Assembly (NCBI GenBank): GCA_015066635.1
Contig: SVOA01000001.1
Location: 186,001 to 250,000 of the forward strand
Length of the DNA stretch: 64,000 nt
Reading direction: 5' to 3'
DNA from: Oscillospiraceae bacterium
GTDB lineage: Bacteria > Bacillota > Clostridia > Oscillospirales > Acutalibacteraceae
The notes under the pieces were generated by a model that saw only the letters and a program-made list of their open reading frames with translations, did not search any database and had not been told where the DNA came from. The translations under genes and the position numbers were made by a program. Numbering within the stretch: position 1 is the stretch's first letter; every line of letters starts with the position of its first letter. Below, piece by piece: positions 1-8,053 of the stretch.

Positions 1-44
1 CAAAGGGAGGCATCGATCCGGTTCCGGAAAAGAAAACAAGATAA
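1..44 (+). CDS. yidD: YidD C-terminal tail (partial, 5' end outside window)
   Basis: The third frame reads KGGIDPVPEKKTR and then stops with TAA at 42-44. A KGGxDPVP tail is typical of YidD, the small membrane-associated protein thought to help YidC insert proteins into the membrane. It lies 39 bases before yidC, which is the usual order (rnpA-yidD-yidC) beside the replication origin. Only about 13 residues are visible, so the call rests on this short tail and on gene order. Confidence 0.7.
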   Translation, partial: KGGIDPVPEKKTR

Positions 45-83
45 TAAAAACAAAAACAGCCGTTTTTGTTCGGAGGAGCATAT

Positions 84-1031
84 ATGCAGAAAATATACGA
101 ATACCTCGGTATTCCGTTCGGTTTTATAATATTCCTGTTCTATTCGCTTACGGGAAACTATATACTTTCCATTTTCTTTCTTCTTCTGCTCGTAAGAATC
201 TGTCTGCTCCCCTCTGCCATAAAACAGCAGAAGGGCATAGCCATGCAGCAGAGACTGCAGCCGAAATTAAGAAGAATCAGAGAAAAATACGGCAACGACC
301 AGCAGAAAATTCAGCAGGAAACTCAGGAGCTTTATCAGAAGGAAGGCTTTTCTGCCATGGGCGGCGGATGTCTGCCTATGCTTATCCAGCTTCCCGTTAT
401 GCTGGGACTTTATCAGGTTAACCTTCATCCCTTCTCAATGGTGCTCAGAATTGACTCCTCGGTCGTAAGCCAGTTAAAGCAGCTGGGAGTTCAGTTTGCA
501 ACAAACGCTTATGAAAAGAGCGAGTACCGCTCTGAGCTTACCGCGCTTATGAACTGGGATAAGCTTGACCTTTCTTCGGTTACCGGTCTTACTCAGGAGA
601 TGATAGGCAAAATCGAGCTGTTTATCAGCAGGTTTACCTTTATGGGACTTGACCTTTCAAGAACTCCCAACTTTAAGGAATTCAACATTTACTGGATAAT
701 TCCGATAGTTTCGGGAATTATTGCGCTGGTTACCTCGGTTTATTCGCTTATCCGTCAGAAAAAAACAAATCCCGAAATGGCAAAAAATCCGACTATGGGC
801 TGTATGATGCTCTTTACGCCCGCAATGCAGATTTATTTTGCCTTCCTCTTCCCTATCAGTATCGGTATTTATATCATTATGTCATCTGCAATTTCACTTG
901 TTCAGATGATAGTGCTCAACCATGTTTATTCGCCTAAAAAGGTGCTTGCAAAGGTAATGGTTGACGAAGCGGTTTATCGCCGTTCAAAAGAGGAAAATAC
1001 AAAAAAGATTAACGAATTCAAAAATGACTGA
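84..1031 (+). CDS. yidC: YidC/Oxa1-family membrane protein insertase
   Basis: The protein inserts proteins into the cytoplasmic membrane alone or with SecYEG. It has 315 residues from the ATG at 84. A longer frame opens with a TTG at 66, but GGAGGA at 72-77 sits correctly for the ATG. There are about five hydrophobic segments. The first long one carries the conserved arginine of the hydrophilic groove (LLLLVRICLLPSAIK), followed by a charged cytoplasmic hairpin (about residues 50-95) and the conserved GGCLPMLIQLPV segment. No lipobox is present, unlike SpoIIIJ-type proteins that begin as lipoproteins. It forms an operon with yidD upstream and jag 18 bases downstream. Family identity is secure. 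Confidence 0.95.
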   Translation: MQKIYEYLGIPFGFIIFLFYSLTGNYILSIFFLLLLVRICLLPSAIKQQKGIAMQQRLQPKLRRIREKYGNDQQKIQQETQELYQKEGFSAMGGGCLPMLIQLPVMLGLYQVNLHPFSMVLRIDSSVVSQLKQLGVQFATNAYEKSEYRSELTALMNWDKLDLSSVTGLTQEMIGKIELFISRFTFMGLDLSRTPNFKEFNIYWIIPIVSGIIALVTSVYSLIRQKKTNPEMAKNPTMGCMMLFTPAMQIYFAFLFPISIGIYIIMSSAISLVQMIVLNHVYSPKKVLAKVMVDEAVYRRSKEENTKKINEFKND

Positions 1032-1049
1032 AAACAGCAGGTGTAAAAT

Positions 1050-2015
1050 ATGATTAAAGAAGTTATCAAATCGGCTCCTACTATCGAGGAAGCCACAAGC
1101 TTGGCGCTTTTGGAACTCGGACTTACCGAAACAGACGAATATAAAGTAGAGGTTTTAAAGGTACCGGCAAAGAAGTTGCTCGGACTTTTCGGCGGCTCCC
1201 CTGCCGAGATTAAGATTTCAGTTGAGGTTCCCGATGAAAAGCCTCAGAAAACGGATAAAAAACCGCAGAAAAAGGAAGCGGTTAAGGTTAAGGTCGAAAA
1301 GGCCGATAAGAAAAATGCAAAGCAGGAAAACCGCGAAGATTATGACAACACAGCCATAAACTACGAGGAAAAAAAGGAATCTTTAAAAAAGACGGACGAG
1401 TACGCTTCGGCAGCGGAATATCTTAAAAGCATTATTGCCTCTCTCGGAATTGAGAACTGCGGCATCGAGGTTTTTGCCGACGACGAGGATATACTTTTTG
1501 AGGTAAGCTGTGAGGACGATTACGGTATCGTTATCGGCAGACGCGGAGAAACCCTTGACGCGATTCAGTATCTCGTAAGGATGGTTGCAAACCGCAGCAC
1601 TTCGGGATATAAGAGGGTTTCGGTTAATATCGGCGACTACCGTCAGAAGAGAACGGCAGTTCTTGTTTCTCTTGCAAAGAAAAATGCGGCAAGAGCCGTC
1701 AGAACGGGCAGAAACATCACTCTTGAGCCGATGAATCCCTATGAGAGAAGAATTATTCATACCGCGGTTCATGATGTTGAGGGCGCTACCTCCTTCTCAA
1801 CAGGTCTCGACCTTGAAAGGCGCGTCGTAATAGCTTCCGAGAACGGCAGACAGAACGGCGGTTCTTACAGAGACAGAGGCGGCAGAAACGACCGTCAGAG
1901 AAGACCGAGAAAGGAAGCTTATGTTCCTCACATTGACGAGAACCGTGAGAAAAAGAGCGACTATTCCGGCGCTTCGGTTTACGGAAAAATCGAAATAAAA
2001 AAGGACGAAGAATAA
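1050..2015 (+). CDS. jag: RNA-binding protein Jag/KhpB (Jag-N, KH, R3H)
   Basis: The 321-residue protein has the Jag N-terminal domain (residues 1-55, with the KKLLGLFGGSPAEI signature), a lysine-rich charged linker (about 60-115), a KH domain (VIGRRGETLDAIQYL near 170) and an R3H domain (MNPYERRIIHTAVHD near 230). The C-terminal tail is Arg/Gly/Asn-rich and probably disordered. In other Firmicutes KhpB pairs with KhpA, binds RNA and influences cell elongation and division; its place directly after yidC is conserved. The operon ends at a hairpin at 2036-2073. Confidence 0.93.
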   Translation: MIKEVIKSAPTIEEATSLALLELGLTETDEYKVEVLKVPAKKLLGLFGGSPAEIKISVEVPDEKPQKTDKKPQKKEAVKVKVEKADKKNAKQENREDYDNTAINYEEKKESLKKTDEYASAAEYLKSIIASLGIENCGIEVFADDEDILFEVSCEDDYGIVIGRRGETLDAIQYLVRMVANRSTSGYKRVSVNIGDYRQKRTAVLVSLAKKNAARAVRTGRNITLEPMNPYERRIIHTAVHDVEGATSFSTGLDLERRVVIASENGRQNGGSYRDRGGRNDRQRRPRKEAYVPHIDENREKKSDYSGASVYGKIEIKKDEE

Positions 2016-2035
2016 TTGAGGGTATTCCCTCGTGA

Positions 2036-2073
2036 AAATCGGGCGGGGCAAATCCTCTCCCGATTTATTTTTT
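2036..2073 (+). terminator. Intrinsic terminator after jag
   Basis: AAATCGGG (2036-2043) pairs with CCCGATTT (2059-2066) and is followed by a run of T. It ends the yidC-jag unit; mnmE begins 12 bases later with its ribosome site AGGAGAG. Confidence 0.7.
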
Positions 2074-2084
2074 AGGAGAGTTTT

Positions 2085-3446
2085 ATGAGTACGATAGCCG
2101 CAATTTCTACGGGACAGGCAGCGGGAGGCATCGGAATAGTAAGAATTTCGGGCGAAAACGCCGTGTCTGTGGCCGACAGAATTTTTGAAAGCGTATCAGG
2201 TATAAAACTGGAAAAACTCAAAGGCTACAGAGCAGCCTTCGGCAAGGTAAAGGACGACGGAAAATATCTTGACGAGGCGGTTGCGCTTGTTTTCAGAGCG
2301 CCCAAAAGCTATACGGGCGAGGATGTTGTCGAGCTGTCGTGTCACGGAGGTCTGCTTGTTACAAAGCAGGTTTTGAGAGCCGCGCTTAAAAACGGCGCCG
2401 TTCCCGCAGAGCCGGGAGAGTTTACAAAAAGGGCTTTCTTAAACGGTAAAATGGATTTGACTGAGGCAGAAAGCGTTATGAATATTATCTGTGCAAAATC
2501 CGAGCAGGCAAAGTCTGCGGCGCTCACGGCGCTTGAAGGCACGCTTTATAAGAGAATTTCGGAGATTTCGGGCTCGTTAAAGGGTATTGCCGCGCAGATG
2601 GCTGCATGGGTTGACTATCCCGATGACGAAATCGAGGATTTAAGCGACGAGCGCCTGCTCTCCTCTCTTGAAAATTCGCTTGACGGACTTCGCAGACTTA
2701 TTTCCGATTTTGATACGGGCAGAATCATTACCGAGGGCGTGGAGACTGCGATTATAGGCCGTCCCAACGTCGGCAAATCAACGCTTATGAATATGCTTAC
2801 CGGTTATGAGAAGTCGATAGTTACTTCCGTTGCAGGTACGACAAGAGATATTGTGGAGGAGAGCGTTACTCTGGGCAATACTGTGCTTCATCTTGCCGAT
2901 ACTGCAGGACTTCGTGAAACTGAGGACACGGTTGAGAAAATCGGCGTTGACAGAACAAGGAAAAAGAGCGAAAGAGCTTCGCTTATTCTTGCGGTTTTTG
3001 ATGCGTCCGAGGAGCTGAATGACGAGGACGAAAAAATATTTGACCTCTGCCACGATAAGCTGTCCGTTGCGGTTATAAACAAGACGGACCTGGAGCAGAG
3101 GATAGATACAAAGATAATAGACAAAAATTTTAAAAATGTTGTTTATATATCGGCAAAAGAGCAGAACGGGCTTGAAATGCTTGAAAAAACCGTTGAAAAA
3201 CTGCTCGGGACGGAAGGTTTTGACACCTCGGCGCCTATGCTTATGAACGAAAGACAGCTGATTTGCTGTTCCGCCGCCGCCGACAGCGTGGAGGAGGCAA
3301 TTACCGCGCTGAAATCAGGGATGACAAGAGACGCGGTAAATGTCAGCATAGATTCCGCTGTCGAAAGTCTTGATACGCTTACGGGAGAGAGGGCAACCGA
3401 GAGCGTAGTAAATGAGATTTTTTCCCGATTCTGCGTAGGCAAATAA
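2085..3446 (+). CDS. mnmE: tRNA modification GTPase MnmE (TrmE)
   Basis: With MnmG, this GTPase forms the complex that installs the (carboxymethyl)aminomethyl group on U34 of tRNAs reading NNA/NNG codons, using a tetrahydrofolate carbon. It has 453 residues: an N-terminal folate-binding domain (SGQAAGGIGIVRISG-like start), a helical domain, and an inserted G domain with P-loop GRPNVGKS near residue 225, switch DTAGLRET and NKTD. It ends in the family's RFCVGK, whose cysteine is conserved. The ribosome site is AGGAGAG at 2074-2080. Its partner gene mnmG follows after a parS-like site. Confidence 0.96.
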   Translation: MSTIAAISTGQAAGGIGIVRISGENAVSVADRIFESVSGIKLEKLKGYRAAFGKVKDDGKYLDEAVALVFRAPKSYTGEDVVELSCHGGLLVTKQVLRAALKNGAVPAEPGEFTKRAFLNGKMDLTEAESVMNIICAKSEQAKSAALTALEGTLYKRISEISGSLKGIAAQMAAWVDYPDDEIEDLSDERLLSSLENSLDGLRRLISDFDTGRIITEGVETAIIGRPNVGKSTLMNMLTGYEKSIVTSVAGTTRDIVEESVTLGNTVLHLADTAGLRETEDTVEKIGVDRTRKKSERASLILAVFDASEELNDEDEKIFDLCHDKLSVAVINKTDLEQRIDTKIIDKNFKNVVYISAKEQNGLEMLEKTVEKLLGTEGFDTSAPMLMNERQLICCSAAADSVEEAITALKSGMTRDAVNVSIDSAVESLDTLTGERATESVVNEIFSRFCVGK

Positions 3447-3461
3447 AATTTGATTACTGTA

Positions 3462-3477
3462 TGTTTCACATGAAACA
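3462..3477. promoter_or_regulatory. parS-like ParB/Noc centromere site 1
   Basis: The 16-mer TGTTTCACATGAAACA matches the bacterial parS consensus TGTTTCACGTGAAACA at 15 of 16 positions; the centre is CACATG instead of CACGTG. It lies in the mnmE-mnmG gap, 4 kb from parA/parB, and an identical copy is at 7173-7188. ParB binds parS, spreads as a CTP clamp, and helps segregate the origin and load SMC. Confidence 0.85.
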
Positions 3478-3498
3478 TTGATATAAACGGAGTTCGTT

Positions 3499-5388
3499 AT
3501 GGAGTATTTTGCAAAGGAATATGATGTTGCCGTTATAGGCGCAGGTCATGCAGGTATCGAGGCCGCACTCGCCGCCGCAAGGCTTGGCGTCAGCACGGTC
3601 ATTTTTGCAATTAACCTTGACTCCATAGGCAATATGCCCTGCAACCCGTCAATAGGCGGCACGAGCAAGGGCCATCTTGTAAGAGAAATTGACGCTCTCG
3701 GCGGAGAAATGGGCAAGGCAGCGGATAAAACCCAGATTCAGACCCGTATGCTGAATATGGGCAAGGGCCCTGCGGTTCACTCTCTGCGCGCGCAGATAGA
3801 CAGACGGGAATATTCCAAATATATGAAGCATGTTCTTGAACTTCAGGGAGGGCTTGACGTAAAGCAGGCGGAAATCGTCGACTTAACGCAGACAGAGGAC
3901 GGTAAATGGCGTCTTAAAACCATGCTTGAGGCGGTCTATACCGCAAAGTGCGTTATAATCGCAACGGGAACCTTCCTCGGCGGCAGAATATATATAGGCG
4001 ATATTTCGTTTGAGAGCGGACCTGACGGTATGTTCCCGGCGGCAAAGCTCTCAGAAGCACTCAGAAAGCTCGGTATTCCGTTAAGAAGATTCAAAACGGG
4101 TACTCCGTCAAGAGTTAACAGAAGAAGCGTTGATTTCTCGGTTCTCGAAAAACAGGAGGACGGGGAGACGGACACTTCGTTTTCTTTTGAAACGGAGGGC
4201 AGAAACGAAAACAAATCATATTGCTATGTTGCATATACAAACGACGAAACAAAGAAGGTTATACTTGAAAATCTTGACCGTTCGCCGTTATACAGCGGTA
4301 AAATCGAGGGGATAGGTCCGAGATACTGTCCGAGCTTTGAGGATAAAATCGTCAGGTTTCCGGACAAGCTCCGCCACCAGTTCTTTATCGAACCCTGCGG
4401 ACTTGATACGGAGGAACTGTATCTGCAGGGGATGTCGTCTTCGCTTCCCGAGGACGTTCAGCTGAAATTCCTCAGAACGATTAAAGGACTTGAAAATGTT
4501 GAGGTTATGCGCACGGCTTACGCCATAGAGTATGACTGTGTTGACCCGCTCGCTTTAAGGCAGACGCTTGAATTCCTTGACCTTAAAGGACTTTACGGCG
4601 CAGGACAGTTTAACGGTTCCTCGGGATATGAGGAAGCTGCAGCGCAGGGACTTATTGCCGGAATCAATGCGGCATTAAAGGTAAAAGGCGAGGACGAGTT
4701 TATACTTGACCGCTCAACCTCTTATATAGGTACGCTGATTGACGACCTTGTTACAAAGGGCTGTATGGACCCTTACAGGATGATGACCTCAAGAAGCGAA
4801 TACCGTCTGCTTTTAAGACAGGACAACGCTGACATTAGACTTACCGATTACGGTTACAGAATAGGACTTATCAGCGAGGAAAGATACCGTAAATTCAATA
4901 AAAAGAAGGAACTTATAGCCGAAGAAATCAGGAGAGCGCAGCAAACCACGGTTCATATAAGCGAAGAGTTACAGAAATTGCTTGAAGAGAAGGGGACTGC
5001 GCCTCTCGAAAAAGGCGTAAGACTTATAGAGCTTATAAAACGTCCTCAGCTGAGTTATGCCGATTTGACGCCGTTTGACCCCGAAAGACCCGATTTGCCC
5101 GCAGAGATTTTCGAGCAGGTTGAAACGGAGCTTAAATACGAGGGCTACATAAAGCGTCAGCAGGCACAGATTAAGGAAATGAAACGTTTGGAGGTTAAAA
5201 AACTGCCCGAGGGCATTGACTATAACAAAATCGAGGGTCTGCGCCTTGAAGCGAGAGAAAAACTCGGCAAAATCAGACCCGACAACGTCGGTCAGGCGTC
5301 AAGAATTTCGGGAGTTTCTCCTTCGGATATATCGGTACTGCTTATATATCTGAGCAAAAGAGAGAGGGCAGGTGATAAAAATGCTTGA
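3499..5388 (+). CDS. mnmG: tRNA uridine-5-carboxymethylaminomethyl modification enzyme MnmG (GidA)
   Basis: This FAD/NADH protein partners MnmE in U34 wobble modification. The 629-residue length is standard. The N-terminal FAD motif is VIGAGHAGIEAA (from about residue 12). Signature segments are PCNPSIGGTSKGHLVREIDALGG and GPAVHSLRAQIDR; the latter includes the folate/FAD-binding region. The C-terminal helical domain (AREKLGKIRPDNVGQASRISGVSPSDISVLL) contacts MnmE and tRNA. The start is ATG 3499 behind CGGAG. It overlaps rsmG by eight bases, which suggests translational coupling. Confidence 0.96.
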   Translation: MEYFAKEYDVAVIGAGHAGIEAALAAARLGVSTVIFAINLDSIGNMPCNPSIGGTSKGHLVREIDALGGEMGKAADKTQIQTRMLNMGKGPAVHSLRAQIDRREYSKYMKHVLELQGGLDVKQAEIVDLTQTEDGKWRLKTMLEAVYTAKCVIIATGTFLGGRIYIGDISFESGPDGMFPAAKLSEALRKLGIPLRRFKTGTPSRVNRRSVDFSVLEKQEDGETDTSFSFETEGRNENKSYCYVAYTNDETKKVILENLDRSPLYSGKIEGIGPRYCPSFEDKIVRFPDKLRHQFFIEPCGLDTEELYLQGMSSSLPEDVQLKFLRTIKGLENVEVMRTAYAIEYDCVDPLALRQTLEFLDLKGLYGAGQFNGSSGYEEAAAQGLIAGINAALKVKGEDEFILDRSTSYIGTLIDDLVTKGCMDPYRMMTSRSEYRLLLRQDNADIRLTDYGYRIGLISEERYRKFNKKKELIAEEIRRAQQTTVHISEELQKLLEEKGTAPLEKGVRLIELIKRPQLSYADLTPFDPERPDLPAEIFEQVETELKYEGYIKRQQAQIKEMKRLEVKKLPEGIDYNKIEGLRLEAREKLGKIRPDNVGQASRISGVSPSDISVLLIYLSKRERAGDKNA

Positions 5389-6094
5389 CAGAACCCTGCT
5401 TTATGAGATACTCGCAAAACACGGGCTGTCTCTTGACGACAGCGCTTTCAAAAGGCTTGACAGCTTCAGCGATATTCTCGTTAAAACCAATGAGAGCTTT
5501 AATCTAACGGCGATTACCGAGCCGAAGGATGTTACGGTAAAGCATTTTGCCGACAGTCTTATATTATATAAGTATGTTGACTTCCCGAAAGGCGCAAAGA
5601 TTATCGACGTCGGCACGGGAGCCGGCTTTCCCGGACTTGTTCTTTTGCTATCCCGTCCCGATTTGAAAATGACTTTCCTTGACTCGACAAGGAAAAAACT
5701 TGGCTTTATTCAGTCGGTTACGGACTCAATGGGTGTTTCCGCCGAAATTCTGCACGCGAGGGCGGAGGACGCCGGACAGAACAGGGAATACCGTGAACGC
5801 TTTGATTTTGCCGCGGCGAGGGCGGTTTCCAACCTTACCGATTTGTCCGAATACTGTCTGCCCTTTGTCAGAAAAGGCGGAGTCTTTATTTCAATGAAGT
5901 CCGCGGAAGCGGAGGACGAAATTAAAGCCGCGCAAAAGGCGATAAAACTTCTCGGCGGAGAAACGGAAAAGGATATTCTGTTTGATTTGGTCGAAGAAAT
6001 GCCCAGACGCATAATTCTCATAAAAAAGAAATCGCAAACCCCGACACAATATCCGAGACCTTCTGCAAAAATCGCCAAAAACCCCTTGAAATAA
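5381..6094 (+). CDS. rsmG: 16S rRNA (guanine-N7) methyltransferase RsmG (GidB)
   Basis: RsmG methylates N7 of G527 in 16S rRNA using S-adenosylmethionine. The 237-residue product has the SAM-binding motif IIDVGTGAGFPGLVL (about residues 67-81) and the family segment NESFNLTAITEP. An in-frame GTG at 5372 exists, but AGGTGAT ending four bases before ATG 5381 is a good ribosome site. The start lies inside the end of mnmG. The C-terminus is basic and Pro/Lys-rich. Transcription ends at the hairpin at 6104-6141. Confidence 0.94.
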   Translation: MLDRTLLYEILAKHGLSLDDSAFKRLDSFSDILVKTNESFNLTAITEPKDVTVKHFADSLILYKYVDFPKGAKIIDVGTGAGFPGLVLLLSRPDLKMTFLDSTRKKLGFIQSVTDSMGVSAEILHARAEDAGQNREYRERFDFAAARAVSNLTDLSEYCLPFVRKGGVFISMKSAEAEDEIKAAQKAIKLLGGETEKDILFDLVEEMPRRIILIKKKSQTPTQYPRPSAKIAKNPLK

Positions 6095-6103
6095 ACCCGA
6101 AAC

Positions 6104-6141
6104 CGCCCGAAAACACGTAGTTTTCGGGCGAACGCTTTTTC
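6104..6141 (+). terminator. Intrinsic terminator after rsmG
   Basis: CGCCCGAAAAC (6104-6114) pairs with GTTTTCGGGCG (6120-6130) around a five-base loop; T-rich sequence follows. Confidence 0.8.
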
Positions 6142-6171
6142 TTTACAACCCTGCCTCTGCGATGCTATTCT
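6142..6171 (+). promoter_or_regulatory. Probable promoter for noc
   Basis: TTTACA and TATTCT are 18 bases apart, with a TGC extended -10. It lies 34 bases before the noc start, just after the rsmG terminator. Confidence 0.45.
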
Positions 6172-6205
6172 TTAGACAAGGACAAGCACTTCGGAGGTAT
6201 TTTTT

Positions 6206-7039
6206 ATGAAGCAGAAGCTGAAATGCACGGCAGAGGTTTACGACATTCCTCAGGAAATGATTTTACCGAATCCGAACCAGCCGAGAAAAAGATTTGACTT
6301 TGACGAGCTTGAATCTCTTGCGCAGAGTATAAGGGAAAACGGAATTCTCCAGCCGATTACCGTAAGAAAAAAGGACGACAGCAAATATGAACTCATAGCG
6401 GGGGAGAGACGGCTCCGCGCTGCAAGACTTACGGGAATTATGAAGGTTCCCGCCATTGTGCTCGATATGGAGGAAGGGCGTTCGGCTGTTTTTGCTCTCA
6501 TAGAAAACCTTCAGCGTCAGGATCTGGACTTCTTTGAGGAGGCGCAGGCGATAGAAACCCTGCTGACAGATTTCAAAATGAGCAGGGACGATGTTGCCAG
6601 AAAACTCGGAATTGCCCCGTCCACGCTGTCAAACAAGCTGAGAATTCTGAAACTGCCCGAGGATATGCGGCTTCGGCTGTCAAGGGCTAATCTTACGGAA
6701 AGACACGCGAGGGCTTTGCTCCAGCTTCCCGATGACGCGCAAAGGGAAAGAGCGCTGTCCATAATAATCGACAGACGCCTTAATGTCGCGGAAAGCGAGA
6801 GAATGATACAGCAGATGCTCAACAGGGCAAAAAGACAGCATAACGCCCTCAGAGGAATACGCGACGTAAGACTCTTTATAAACACGCTCAATCACGCAGT
6901 CGATACAATAAGACGGGCGGGGGTTGACGCAGACACGGCGAGGAGCGAAACCGAGGAATACATAGAATATGTAGTCAGAATTCCCAAGACGGAACAGCTC
7001 AGACTTCCTTTGCCAGGCGAGGCGGAGGAGGCGATATAA
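6206..7039 (+). CDS. noc: Nucleoid occlusion protein Noc (ParB paralogue)
   Basis: This is a ParB-family DNA-binding CTPase. In Bacillus, Noc binds NBS sites and the membrane and keeps the division septum off the nucleoid. The 277-residue protein has the N-terminal ParB/CTPase domain (PNPNQPRKRFD, GILQPITVR, IAGERRLRAARLTG, ENLQRQDLDFFEEA) and a central HTH (MSRDDVARKLGIAPSTLSNKLRILKLP). Its position between rsmG and parA is the Noc position, and a second parB lies downstream of parA. Whether it binds NBS or parS here cannot be told from sequence alone. The ribosome site is GGAGG. Confidence 0.85.
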   Translation: MKQKLKCTAEVYDIPQEMILPNPNQPRKRFDFDELESLAQSIRENGILQPITVRKKDDSKYELIAGERRLRAARLTGIMKVPAIVLDMEEGRSAVFALIENLQRQDLDFFEEAQAIETLLTDFKMSRDDVARKLGIAPSTLSNKLRILKLPEDMRLRLSRANLTERHARALLQLPDDAQRERALSIIIDRRLNVAESERMIQQMLNRAKRQHNALRGIRDVRLFINTLNHAVDTIRRAGVDADTARSETEEYIEYVVRIPKTEQLRLPLPGEAEEAI

Positions 7040-7044
7040 TCAGG

Positions 7045-7091
7045 TAAAACGGGCTTTGCAATAAACCCCTGTTGCGTAAGCCGTTTTATAT
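7045..7091 (+). terminator. Probable terminator after noc
   Basis: TAAAACGGGCTT pairs with AAGCCGTTTTA, with one bulged G, and the inner arms GCAA/TTGC extend the stem. The right arm ends in a short T run. Confidence 0.5.
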
Positions 7092-7123
7092 ACCCATATC
7101 CTTCTCTTTCACACCCCACATCC

Positions 7124-7170
7124 AAAAAAGCGGAACGGCGGTTTCGGATAATTCCGGACCGCCGTTTCGC
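7124..7170 (-). terminator. Strong hairpin beside parS; terminator for leftward transcription
   Basis: GCGGAACGGCGGT (7130-7142) pairs with ACCGCCGTTTCGC (7158-7170), and the stem continues inside with CGGA/TCCG. Read on the minus strand the stem is followed by six T (complement of A at 7124-7129). No minus-strand gene precedes it, so it would stop antisense transcripts coming across parS from the parA side. Confidence 0.55.
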
Positions 7171-7172
7171 TA

Positions 7173-7188
7173 TGTTTCACATGAAACA
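7173..7188. promoter_or_regulatory. parS-like ParB/Noc centromere site 2
   Basis: TGTTTCACATGAAACA is identical to the site at 3462-3477, including the non-consensus A at the centre. It is three bases from the hairpin at 7130-7170 and about 50 bases upstream of the parA promoter, where bound ParB could also affect parA transcription. Confidence 0.85.
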
Positions 7189-7216
7189 TTATTTAAAAAA
7201 TATTTTTATAAAAGTA

Positions 7217-7245
7217 TTTAATTTTATAACTAATTGTGATATACT
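7217..7245 (+). promoter_or_regulatory. Promoter for parA-lipoprotein-parB
   Basis: Extended -10 TGATATACT (TATACT at 7240-7245) follows a weak -35 (TTTAAT, 17-base spacer) in very AT-rich DNA. It is 32 bases before parA. Confidence 0.55.
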
Positions 7246-7277
7246 TCTTAATAATCAAATAAATGGAGTAGATACAG

Positions 7278-8039
7278 ATGGCAAAAACCGTTTCGGTAAT
7301 AAATCAAAAGGGCGGCGTAGGCAAGACCACGACTGCCGTTAATCTTTCGGCTGCGCTGGGCGCTCTTGGCAAAAAAATTCTGCTTGTCGATATAGACCCG
7401 CAGGGCAATTCCACGAGCGGATACGGCGTAAACAAGAGAGAAATCGGAAACTCAACCTACGATATGCTCATAAACAATATCAAAGCGTCCGAAATCGTAA
7501 TCAACACAAAATTTAAAAATGTTGATTTACTTCCTTCGGATATGAACCTTGCGGGAGCAGAGGTTGAAATGATAGGACTGGGCAGGAGAGAGAGTCTTAT
7601 CAAAATGGCTCTTGCGGAAATCTGGGATAGATATGACTATATCTTCCTTGACTGTCCGCCGTCTCTGGGACTTATCACTATAAACGCCCTGTGCGCAAGC
7701 GACACCTTCCTTGTCCCGATTCAGTGCGAATACTATGCGCTTGAGGGACTGGCACAGCTTATAGCGACAGTCCGCCAGATCAAGAGATTATATAATCCCG
7801 GACTTGAGCTTGAGGGAGTTCTGCTTACCATGTATGACGGCAGGCTTAACCTTACAAATCAGGTTGTTGACGAGGTTAAAAAATTCTTTCCGAAAAAAGT
7901 GTATTCCTCAACAATTCCGAGAAATGTCAGACTTTCGGAGGCGCCGAGCTACGGCGAGCCGATAATCTATTACGATAAGAATTCAAAGGGCGCTGCGGCG
8001 TATGAGGCGCTGGCTTCGGAATTCCTTAAAAAGCAGTAA
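7278..8039 (+). CDS. parA: Chromosome partitioning ATPase ParA (Soj)
   Basis: This is a deviant Walker-A ATPase that binds DNA non-specifically as an ATP dimer and is released by ParB; in Bacillus it also regulates DnaA. The 253 residues begin with the motif KGGVGKTTTAVNLS (residues 11-24), followed by VDIDPQGN and FLDCPPSLGL. It is the length of chromosomal Soj proteins. It is separated from parB by an inserted lipoprotein gene, 14 bases downstream. Start ATG follows GGAG. Confidence 0.95.
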   Translation: MAKTVSVINQKGGVGKTTTAVNLSAALGALGKKILLVDIDPQGNSTSGYGVNKREIGNSTYDMLINNIKASEIVINTKFKNVDLLPSDMNLAGAEVEMIGLGRRESLIKMALAEIWDRYDYIFLDCPPSLGLITINALCASDTFLVPIQCEYYALEGLAQLIATVRQIKRLYNPGLELEGVLLTMYDGRLNLTNQVVDEVKKFFPKKVYSSTIPRNVRLSEAPSYGEPIIYYDKNSKGAAAYEALASEFLKKQ

Positions 8040-8053
8040 TTCGGAGGTGTCGG

